From WHSO01 sp963732875 (GTDB lineage Bacteria; Pseudomonadota; Alphaproteobacteria; SMXQ01), in NCBI GenBank assembly GCA_963732875.1, contig CAVTBD010000002.1:2294001-2358000 (forward strand): a stretch of 64,000 bases of DNA. Direction: 5' to 3'. The notes under the pieces were generated by a model. It made no database searches. It saw nothing but the letters and a program-made list of their open reading frames with translations, and was not told the origin of the DNA. Within the stretch, counting starts at the first letter, position 1. Each line of letters opens with the position of its first letter. The position numbers and the translations under genes were made by a program. Of this stretch, positions 28,224-35,307 are shown piece after piece.

Positions 28224-28862
28224 ATGAAGAAGCCCGACATCGAACGGTTTTTCGCGCTCCTGGCCAAGGCCAACCCCGACCCCCGGGGCGAGCTGCACTA
28301 CATCAATCCCTACACCCTGCTGGTGGCGGTGGTGCTGTCGGCCCAGGCGACCGACGCCGGCGTCAACAAGGCGACCAGGCCGCTGTTCGCCAAGGTCAGG
28401 ACGCCCGAGGCCATGATCCGGCTCGGCCTCGAGGGCCTCAGGGGCTACATCAAGACCATCGGCCTCTACAACACCAAGGCCAGGAACGTGATCGCGCTCT
28501 CCAAAATGCTGGTCGCGGCGCACGGCGGCAAGGTTCCGGCCGACCGCGCGGCGCTGGAGACGCTGCCCGGCGTCGGGCGCAAGACCGCCAACGTGGTGCT
28601 CAATATCGCCTTCGGCGAGCCGACGCTCGCGGTCGATACCCACGTGTTCCGCGTCTCCAACCGCACCGGCCTCGCGCCCGGCAAGACGGTGCGCGAGGTG
28701 GAAGACAGGCTGATGAAGGTGGTGCCCGAGAAGTACCTGCACCACGCACACCATTGGCTGATCCTGCATGGGCGCTATATCTGCCTCGCACGCAAGCCGC
28801 GCTGTCCCGACTGCGTGGTGCGCGAGGTGTGCGGCTTCAAGGGCAAGACGGTGGCGGCCTGA
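28224..28862 (+). CDS. nth: Endonuclease III
   Basis: Nth is a bifunctional DNA glycosylase/AP lyase that removes oxidised pyrimidines. The 212-residue protein has the helix-hairpin-helix LPGVGRKTANVVLN with the catalytic lysine, the catalytic aspartate in TLAVDTHVFRVSNRTGL, and the 4Fe-4S cluster motif C-x6-C-x2-C-x5-C at the C-terminus (CLARKPRCPDCVVREVC). ATG at 28224 gives the family N-terminus KKPDIERFFALLAKANPDP. It ends 6 bases before the convergent Rieske oxygenase gene. Confidence 0.97.
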   Translation: MKKPDIERFFALLAKANPDPRGELHYINPYTLLVAVVLSAQATDAGVNKATRPLFAKVRTPEAMIRLGLEGLRGYIKTIGLYNTKARNVIALSKMLVAAHGGKVPADRAALETLPGVGRKTANVVLNIAFGEPTLAVDTHVFRVSNRTGLAPGKTVREVEDRLMKVVPEKYLHHAHHWLILHGRYICLARKPRCPDCVVREVCGFKGKTVAA

Positions 28863-28868
28863 GCCGGG

Positions 28869-30002
28869 TCAGCTTTTCCAGCGGAGCGTCGTTTCCGGCA
28901 CGGGGTTGCGGAACTCGCGGCCCTCGGCGCGCGCGCGCGCGAACTCGCGCTTGAGCCTGAGATACCATTTTGCCGGCGTGTCGGCGTCGTCGATCAGGCG
29001 CAGCGGCGGATTGCCGGCGAGCCCGATCTGCTGCTTGGTGACGATGTCGCGGTCCTGGCCCAGGAACGCGCTCATCACGCGCGCGAACAGCGGCCGGAAC
29101 ACGATAGCCCAGGGCATGGTCCAGTAGATCGCCTGGCTGACCAGCGTCTCACGCGGTCCCACCGGCGTCACACCGGTCAGGCTCACCACCTGGTTGCGGC
29201 CGGCGCGGATGTGCTCGATGCGCACGCCGGGCAGGCGGAAGGTGATCTCGGTTTCGGGCACGCCGCCCATCAGCCGGTAGAGGCGCGAGTTGGACGACGG
29301 CCGGTGGCGCACCATGGTGAAGCCGAGCGTGCTCGGCGCGAACCGCTTTTCCTTGGCGTGGGCCGAGGTGGACGGCCGCCACCACCATGACGCATGGACG
29401 AACGGGCCGTGGGCCGGGTCCATCAGTCCCATCACCGCGTGGTCGAGCGGGCACGGGAACAGCTGGGTCTCGAAGATGCGATGGAAGTTGGCGCCGCCGA
29501 GATCGGGCAGGCGTGGGATGTCGAGGTCGGGCGCGTGAGCGCCGCGTCCCTCGCCCATGAAGATCCAGACGTTGCCATCGGCCTCGCGCACCGGATAGCC
29601 GTGCACGCGCACGCGGCCGTAGTCGAACGGCTGGCCCTCCACCAGCGACGGCACGTGGGTGAGCCGCCCGTCGGGGGTGAAGCGCCAGCCGTGGTAGCAG
29701 CATTGCAGCTCGTTGCCGTCGAAGCTGCCGAAATGGAGCGGGATGCCGCGGTGCGGACACACGTCGTCGAGCACGAACGGCGCGCCGTGCGCATCACGGC
29801 CGAACACCAGCGCCTCGCCCAGGATGGTGCGCGCCACGAGCCGCCCGGTCTCGAGCGCGCGCGACGGCAGCGCGTAGTACCAGAGTCCCCGGAGCGCGTA
29901 GTCGGGCTGGGCGGCGGGCGCGGTCGTGCCGCCGACGATCTCCATGTCGTCGGTGGGGCCGCCGTCGGGCGCGCCGCCGTCGCCTCCGCCGATCGCGGCC
30001 AT
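28869..30002 (-). CDS. Rieske-type aromatic ring-hydroxylating/demethylating oxygenase
   Basis: A 377-residue non-haem iron oxygenase. The Rieske 2Fe-2S ligands are CPHRGIPLHFGSFDGNELQ and CCYHGW (CxH...CxxH) around residues 85-110. The catalytic domain has DHAVMGLMDPAHGPFVHASW, fitting the D/E-x(n)-H-x4-H mononuclear iron site, and the closing residues resemble vanillate O-demethylase-type enzymes. No reductase or ferredoxin gene is adjacent, so electrons must come from elsewhere. Substrate not predictable. Its stop is near nth and its start is 1 base from the end of the lipoprotein gene at 30004. Confidence 0.88.
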   Translation of the reverse strand: MAAIGGGDGGAPDGGPTDDMEIVGGTTAPAAQPDYALRGLWYYALPSRALETGRLVARTILGEALVFGRDAHGAPFVLDDVCPHRGIPLHFGSFDGNELQCCYHGWRFTPDGRLTHVPSLVEGQPFDYGRVRVHGYPVREADGNVWIFMGEGRGAHAPDLDIPRLPDLGGANFHRIFETQLFPCPLDHAVMGLMDPAHGPFVHASWWWRPSTSAHAKEKRFAPSTLGFTMVRHRPSSNSRLYRLMGGVPETEITFRLPGVRIEHIRAGRNQVVSLTGVTPVGPRETLVSQAIYWTMPWAIVFRPLFARVMSAFLGQDRDIVTKQQIGLAGNPPLRLIDDADTPAKWYLRLKREFARARAEGREFRNPVPETTLRWKS

Positions 30003-30003
30003 G

Positions 30004-30474
30004 CTAGCTTTGGTCCTCGCGGGCCTGCAGGAGCGCGGCGAAGCAGGCGCGGGGATCTACTTGGGCCTTGGCGCCGCCGGCACCCCGCGGATCGGCGCGG
30101 AACTGGAAATAGGTGACGCGATAGGCCGCGCCGTCGGCGTGCAGGTAGAGATCGAGCAGGCAGCCGCCGCCGCGATAGCGCCACAGGGCGGCGGGATCGT
30201 CGGCGCGCGCGAACTGGGGCGCGCCGATCAGCTTCTGCACCTCATCGCCGGTCAGACCCCGCAGCCGGTCGGGGTCGGGGGGCGGGGCCGCGGGCTCGGG
30301 TGCCAGCCGGGCGGTCTTTTCGGCGGGCGTGGGGGTCGCGGTGACGGGCGGCGGCGGTGTCGCGGTCGCCGTGGCGGGCTCGGGCTGGCTTGTCTCGCGC
30401 GGCGCCGGTGCCGCGCAAGCGGCGAGCGCCAGCGCCGCGCATACCGCGACGGCGAAGGCTGGGGTTCTCGTCAT
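30004..30474 (-). CDS. Small lipoprotein with SmpA-like C-terminal domain
   Basis: A 156-residue predicted lipoprotein: leader MTRTPAFAVAVCAALALAAC with a lipobox ending at the cysteine, a Pro/Thr/Ala-rich linker of about 45 residues, and a compact C-terminal domain LRGLTGDEVQKLIGAPQFAR, WRYRGGGCLLDLYLHADG, resembling BamE/SmpA-like small outer-membrane domains. Function unknown. ATG at 30474 was chosen over 30501 because it opens a proper signal peptide. It lies between the bactofilin gene and the Rieske oxygenase, all on the minus strand with very small gaps. Confidence 0.8.
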   Translation of the reverse strand: MTRTPAFAVAVCAALALAACAAPAPRETSQPEPATATATPPPPVTATPTPAEKTARLAPEPAAPPPDPDRLRGLTGDEVQKLIGAPQFARADDPAALWRYRGGGCLLDLYLHADGAAYRVTYFQFRADPRGAGGAKAQVDPRACFAALLQAREDQS

Positions 30475-30497
30475 GGTCGGAGGGTGCGGGGCCGGGG

Positions 30498-31106
30498 TCA
30501 CTCGCCCGCTTCGACCGGCGCGCCCTCGCGGGTCGGGCCGTGGCCGGCGGGCCGCTGCGCCGTGCCCTCGGGCCGGAACAGCCTCATCTCACCCGCGATC
30601 TCGCCGCCCACCTCGACCTCGATCTGGCCATAGGTGACGCTGCCCTTGATGCGTGCGGTGGCGCGCACCCTTAAGCGTTTGTGCACCGTGAGCGTGCCCT
30701 CGAAGCGGCCGCAGATCTCGGCCTCGTCGATCTCGGCCGAGCCCTTGTAGAAGCCCGACGGCGCTACGTCGAGCTGCCGGCAGTGCTCGAGGTCCGCCTC
30801 GACGCGGCCCTCCACCACCAGCTTGTCGCAGGCGGCGATCTGGCCGGCCAGCGAGATCTCGCGCCCCACCACCAGGGTCTTGCCCTCGACGCCATAGGCG
30901 CGCATCTCGCTGCGCGGCGGCATCATGCCGGGGATGTCGGCAATGCGGCTGGTGGACGGCGTGGTCGGCTGGGCCGGAACCGGCTTGCGCAGGTTGAGCG
31001 ACGGCGCGACGCCGACGCGCGGCAGCGGCTTGGCCTCGGGGATGCGGGGCGCGGGCGCGGCCTTCGCGACATCCTTGGGTGCGTCACCTTTCTTGCGGCC
31101 GAACAT
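30498..31106 (-). CDS. Bactofilin (polymer-forming cytoskeletal protein)
   Basis: A 202-residue bactofilin (DUF583). A basic, proline-rich N-terminal region (residues 1-70, MFGRKKGDAPKDV onward) may bind membrane; the beta-helical core runs from LVVGREISLAGQIAACDKLV through VEGRVEADLEHCRQLDVAPS, AEICGRFEGTLTVHKRLRVR to TARIKGSVTYGQIEVEVGGE. Bactofilins assemble without nucleotide into filaments that localise wall enzymes or shape the cell. A short C-terminal tail follows. Its stop is 23 bases ahead of the lipoprotein start. Confidence 0.93.
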   Translation of the reverse strand: MFGRKKGDAPKDVAKAAPAPRIPEAKPLPRVGVAPSLNLRKPVPAQPTTPSTSRIADIPGMMPPRSEMRAYGVEGKTLVVGREISLAGQIAACDKLVVEGRVEADLEHCRQLDVAPSGFYKGSAEIDEAEICGRFEGTLTVHKRLRVRATARIKGSVTYGQIEVEVGGEIAGEMRLFRPEGTAQRPAGHGPTREGAPVEAGE

Positions 31107-31322
31107 GGTGCAAATCCTTTGATCAACGGCTGTGGACAGGAGCCTCAGGATAAACCGAAGACGGCGCCGAAACAACAAACCGCAAGGCATTCGAATCGCG
31201 GCACGAACCACACGGCGGGCGGCCTTGTCCGCCGGGGGGCGGCATGTATACTCGGCGCGCGGAAAACAGGGCGACGGAGGCGCGAGTGAGCACGAAATCC
31301 CGGCAATGCGATCGCGGGCACG

Positions 31323-32318
31323 GTGGTGGAAGGACGCCGCTTCGACGTGCTCGGCATCGGCAATGCGATCGTCGACGTGATCGCCCATGCCGACGACGGC
31401 TTCCTGCGCGACGCCGGCCTTGCCAAGGGGGCGATGACCCTGATCGACGCCGCCGCCGCGGAATCGCTCTATGCCCGCATGGGCCAGGCGGTCGAGGCCT
31501 CGGGCGGCTCGGCCGCCAACACTATCGCCGGGCTGGCTGCGCTCGGCGGGCGCGGTGCCTTCATCGGCAAGGTCCGCAACGACCAGCTCGGCGGCATCTT
31601 CGCCCATGACATCCGCGCCCTCGGGGTCGCCTTCGACACGCCGCCCGCGACCACCGGCGCGGCCACCGCGCGCTGCCTGATCTTCGTCACCCCCGACGCC
31701 CAGCGCACCATGCAGACTTTCCTCGGCGTCTCTGGCACGCTCGCGCCCGCCGACATCGACGAAACGCTGGTGCGCGACGCCGCCGTCACCTACCTCGAGG
31801 GCTACCTGTGGGACCCGCCCGAGGCCAAGCATGCCTTCGAGAAGGCGGCGAAGATCGCCCATCAGGCCGGCAACATGGTCGCGCTCTCGCTCTCGGACGC
31901 GTTCTGCGTCGACCGCCACCGCGCCGACTTCCTGCGCCTGGTGGAAGGACACGTCGACATCCTGTTCGCCAATGAATCCGAGATCCTGTCGCTCTACCAG
32001 GTGGACGACTTCGACACGGCACTCCAGAAGGCGCGCGGCCACTGCCAGATCGCCGCGCTGACCCGCTCCGAAAAGGGCTCGGTGGTGATCGCCGGCGACG
32101 AGCTTCACGTGATCGACGCGGTGCGTACCGGCAAGGTGGTCGATACCACCGGGGCGGGCGATCTTTACGCGGCGGGCTTCCTCCACGGCCTGACTCAGGG
32201 ACGATCCTTGCACGACTGCGGGCGCATCGGCTCGATCTGCGCAGGCGAGATCATCGGTCATTACGGTGCACGCCCGGAGGCGCCGCTTGACGCGCTGGTC
32301 GCGCGCGCCCTCGCGTGA
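31323..32318 (+). CDS. PfkB-family carbohydrate/nucleoside kinase (adenosine-kinase-like)
   Basis: A ribokinase-fold enzyme of about 331 residues. Visible: FDVLGIGNAIVDVIAHADDG, EASGGSAANTIAGLAALGGR (PfkB signature 1) and VVDTTGAGDLYAAGFLHGL with the catalytic aspartate. Close relatives are annotated as adenosine or sugar kinases; substrate unproven. The first in-frame start is GTG 31323, but a better one lies upstream: GGAGG at 31276 followed by GTG at 31286 in another frame. Removing one C from the CCC run near 31300 gives a continuous N-terminus MSTKSGNAIAGTVVEGRRFD, so the start is probably 31286 with an extra base. Confidence 0.9.
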   Translation: MVEGRRFDVLGIGNAIVDVIAHADDGFLRDAGLAKGAMTLIDAAAAESLYARMGQAVEASGGSAANTIAGLAALGGRGAFIGKVRNDQLGGIFAHDIRALGVAFDTPPATTGAATARCLIFVTPDAQRTMQTFLGVSGTLAPADIDETLVRDAAVTYLEGYLWDPPEAKHAFEKAAKIAHQAGNMVALSLSDAFCVDRHRADFLRLVEGHVDILFANESEILSLYQVDDFDTALQKARGHCQIAALTRSEKGSVVIAGDELHVIDAVRTGKVVDTTGAGDLYAAGFLHGLTQGRSLHDCGRIGSICAGEIIGHYGARPEAPLDALVARALA

Positions 32319-32375
32319 TCGCAGCACGCACCGCGCAACGGCGACCGTGACCGCCCGGCCCGGCGGGGACATGCC

Positions 32376-33671
32376 GTGACGGGCCGCCTCGGCGCAGCCT
32401 TGGCCCTCTACCGTGATCCGCGCATCGTGCTGATCCTGGTGCTGGGTTTTGCGAGCGGCCTGCCGCTGGCGCTCACCCTCGCGACGCTGACTGCCTGGCT
32501 CGCCAAGGCAGGCATCTCGCTCACCACCATCGGCCTGTTCGCCCTGGTCGGCCTGCCCTACGCCTACAAGTTCCTGTGGTCGCCCGTGATCGACGGCTTG
32601 CCGTTGCCGGGGCTCACCCGGCGCCTCGGCCGGCGGCGCGGCTGGCTGCTCGCGGTCCAGGTCGCGCTCGCGCTCGCCATCGCCGCGCTCGGCCTGTCCG
32701 ATCCCGTGCACGACACGTTCGTGACCGCCGCGCTCGCGCTCGCCGTCGCGTTCCTGTCGGCGACCCAGGACATCGTCATCGACGCATGGCGGGTGGAGAT
32801 TCTGGACGCGCACGAGCAGGGCGCCGGGGCCGCCGCGGTGCAGCTCGGCTACCGCGTCGGCATGCTCGCGTCGGGCGCGGGCGCGCTCTACATCGCCGAT
32901 GTCTGGGGTTTTCATGCGGCCTACGCCGCCATGGCGGTCGCCATGATGATCGGCATGGCGGCGACGCTGATCGCCCGCGAGCCGGCGCGGCCCGCACGGG
33001 ACGGGCAGGACACGGAGTCCCGCGATGGGCTCGCGCGCTGGCTCGCCGACCACGTGGTGGCGCCGTTCGCCGATTTCGTCGCGCGCCCGGGCTGGGCGGC
33101 GATTCTGCTGTTCATCGTGCTCTATAAGTTCGGCGACGCCATCGCCGGGGTCATGTCCAACCCGTTCTATATCGACCTCGGCTTCTCGCTCACGACCATC
33201 GCCTCCATCACCAAGGTCTTCGGCATCATCGCCACGCTGGCGGGCGCGGTCGCGGGCGGCGTCGCCGTGGCGCGGCTCGGCATCATGCGGGCGTTGCTCC
33301 TGTGCGGCATCCTGCAGATGCTCTCCAACCTGATGTACGTGGTGCAGGCGCTGGCGGGCAATGATCCGTGGACCCTCACCGTGACCATCGCCGCCGAGAA
33401 CTTCACCGGCGGCATGGGCACGGCGGCCTTCGTCGCCTATCTCTCGCGGCTGTGCGCCGTCGCCTTCACGGCGACCCAGTATGCGTTGTTTTCCTCACTT
33501 GCGGCGGTCGGGCGAACGGTGCTGTCATCGACCGGCGGCTGGCTCGCGGAGCGGCTCGACTGGATCTGGTTCTTCGTTGCGACCGCCGCCTGCGCGCTGC
33601 CGGGCCTCGTGGTGCTCGGCCTATTGATGCGTGCCGAGGCCAGTCACGCGCGCGAGGAGGCGTCCTCATGA
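32376..33671 (+). CDS. AmpG-family permease (MFS)
   Basis: A 431-residue, twelve-helix major facilitator of the AmpG group, which import anhydro-muropeptides for cell-wall recycling. Characteristic segments: LILVLGFASGLPLALTLATL, KAGISLTTIGLFALVGLPYA, YKFLWSPVIDGLPLPG and SATQDIVIDAWRVEIL. GTG at 32376 is the start that gives the usual N-terminus. Its last codons overlap the alanine dehydrogenase start (ATGA). Substrate is inferred from family only; no amidase or NagZ gene is near. Confidence 0.88.
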   Translation: MTGRLGAALALYRDPRIVLILVLGFASGLPLALTLATLTAWLAKAGISLTTIGLFALVGLPYAYKFLWSPVIDGLPLPGLTRRLGRRRGWLLAVQVALALAIAALGLSDPVHDTFVTAALALAVAFLSATQDIVIDAWRVEILDAHEQGAGAAAVQLGYRVGMLASGAGALYIADVWGFHAAYAAMAVAMMIGMAATLIAREPARPARDGQDTESRDGLARWLADHVVAPFADFVARPGWAAILLFIVLYKFGDAIAGVMSNPFYIDLGFSLTTIASITKVFGIIATLAGAVAGGVAVARLGIMRALLLCGILQMLSNLMYVVQALAGNDPWTLTVTIAAENFTGGMGTAAFVAYLSRLCAVAFTATQYALFSSLAAVGRTVLSSTGGWLAERLDWIWFFVATAACALPGLVVLGLLMRAEASHAREEASS

Positions 33672-34783
33672 AGATCGGCGTACCGAAGGAGATCAAGGTC
33701 CACGAATACCGGGTCGGGCTGGTGCCCGCCTCGGTACGCGAGCTGGTCGCGGCCGGCCATTCGGTCGTGGTCGAGACCGGCGCGGGAATCGGGATCGGCT
33801 GTACCGACGACGACTACCAGGACGCCGGTGCCACCATCGCCGCCGATGCAGGCGCCGTGTTCGCCGCGGCCGATCTGGTGGTCAAGGTGAAGGAGCCGCA
33901 GCCCACGGAAATCGCGCGCCTGCGCAAGGGCCAGGCGCTGTTCACCTACCTCCATCTCGCCCCCGACCCCGAGCAGACCAGGGGGCTGATGGCGTCGGGC
34001 GCCACCGCGATCGCCTACGAGACCGTGACCGACGGGCGCGGCGGCCTGCCCCTGCTCGCGCCCATGAGCGCGGTCGCGGGCCGCATGGCGGCCCAGGTCG
34101 GCGCCCATTACCTCGAAAAGATTTCGGGCGGCGAGGGCATCCTTCTCGGCGGTGTGCCGGGCGTGGCCCCCGCCAAAGTGTGCGTGCTGGGCGCGGGCAC
34201 GGTCGGGCGCGAGGCGGCGCGCATGGCGATCGGCCTCGGCGCCGACGTCACCGTGCTCAACAAGGGCGCCGACCGGCTCGCCGCGCTCGACCTCGTGTTC
34301 GGCAACCGGGTGCGCGGCGTCCAAAGCAACGTCGAGACCGTGGAGCGCTACGTCGCCGACGCCGACCTCGTGGTCGGCGCGGTGCTGGTGCCGGGCGGCG
34401 CCGCGCCCAGGATCGTGCCGCGCGCGCTGGTCGCGCGCATGCGCCCGGGCGCGGTGATCGTCGACGTTGCCATTGACCAGGGCGGCTGCTGCGAGACCTC
34501 GCGCCCCACCACCCATGCCGACCCGGTCTATGTCGAGGAAGGCGTGATCCACTACTGCGTCACCAACATGCCGGGCGCGGTGCCGCGCACCTCGGCGTTC
34601 GCGCTCAACAACGCGACGCTGCCGTTCGTGCGCGCGCTCGCCGACAAGGGCATCACCGGCGCGCTCACGGCCGATCCCCACCTGCGTGCGGGCCTCAACG
34701 TGATGGCGGGCAAGCTCACCTGCGCCGCGGTGGCAGACAGCCTCGGCCTGCCGCTCACGCCCGCCGAGAAGGCGCTGGCATGA
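33668..34783 (+). CDS. ald: Alanine dehydrogenase
   Basis: NAD-dependent L-alanine dehydrogenase converts alanine to pyruvate and ammonia reversibly. The 371-residue protein opens MKIGVPKEIKVHEYRVGLVP and has KVKEPQPTEIARLRKGQALF, YLHLAPD and YETVTD; the NAD fold is VCVLGAGTVGREAARMAIGL, and later VDVAIDQGGCCETSRPTTHA and HYCVTNMPGAVPRTSAFALN are family signatures that separate it from transhydrogenase PntA. It overlaps ampG upstream and the macro gene downstream by 4 bases each. Confidence 0.96.
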   Translation: MKIGVPKEIKVHEYRVGLVPASVRELVAAGHSVVVETGAGIGIGCTDDDYQDAGATIAADAGAVFAAADLVVKVKEPQPTEIARLRKGQALFTYLHLAPDPEQTRGLMASGATAIAYETVTDGRGGLPLLAPMSAVAGRMAAQVGAHYLEKISGGEGILLGGVPGVAPAKVCVLGAGTVGREAARMAIGLGADVTVLNKGADRLAALDLVFGNRVRGVQSNVETVERYVADADLVVGAVLVPGGAAPRIVPRALVARMRPGAVIVDVAIDQGGCCETSRPTTHADPVYVEEGVIHYCVTNMPGAVPRTSAFALNNATLPFVRALADKGITGALTADPHLRAGLNVMAGKLTCAAVADSLGLPLTPAEKALA

Positions 34784-35289
34784 GCGTGCGGCTCGAGGTC
34801 GTGCAAGACGACATCACCGCGCTCGCGGTCGATGCCATCGTGAACGCGGCCAATGAAAGCCTGCTCGGTGGCGGCGGCGTCGACGGCGCGATCCATCGCG
34901 CCGCCGGGCCGGAGCTGCTCGCCGAATGCCGCACCCTGGGCGGCTGCCCCACCGGCGATGCGCGCATTACCCAGGGCTACCGCCTGCCGGCACGCTTCGT
35001 GATCCATACGGTGGGGCCGGTATGGCGCGGCGGCGGGCACGGCGAGACGCGCCTGCTCGCGAGCTGCTATCGCGAATTGTTGCGGCTCGCCCGCGCCCAC
35101 GGCGTCGCCGCCGTCGCCTTCCCGGCGATCTCGACCGGTGTTTACCGCTTTCCGCCCGAGCGCGCGGCGGAAATCGCGGTCGCAACCGTGCGCGAGGAAA
35201 CCGCCGACCCGGGCCCGATCGAACGCGTCGTGTTCTGCTGCTTCGATGGTGCCACCGCCGACATCTACCGCCGCCTGCTGGCGGCCTGA
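34780..35289 (+). CDS. Macro-domain protein (O-acetyl-ADP-ribose deacetylase type)
   Basis: A 169-residue single macro domain of the YmdB/MacroD type, which hydrolyse O-acetyl-ADP-ribose and some ADP-ribosyl esters. The diagnostic loops are DAIVNAANESLLGGGGVDGA, HRAAGPELLAECR, CPTGDARITQGYRLPARFVI and FPAISTGVYRFPPERAAEIA. It starts within the stop of ald and is followed after 18 bases by the CoA-ligase/acetyltransferase fusion. The location suggests handling of ADP-ribose or acetyl by-products, but this is inference. Confidence 0.94.
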   Translation: MSVRLEVVQDDITALAVDAIVNAANESLLGGGGVDGAIHRAAGPELLAECRTLGGCPTGDARITQGYRLPARFVIHTVGPVWRGGGHGETRLLASCYRELLRLARAHGVAAVAFPAISTGVYRFPPERAAEIAVATVREETADPGPIERVVFCCFDGATADIYRRLLAA

Positions 35290-35307
35290 TCCCGAGCGGG
35301 GCGTGTC

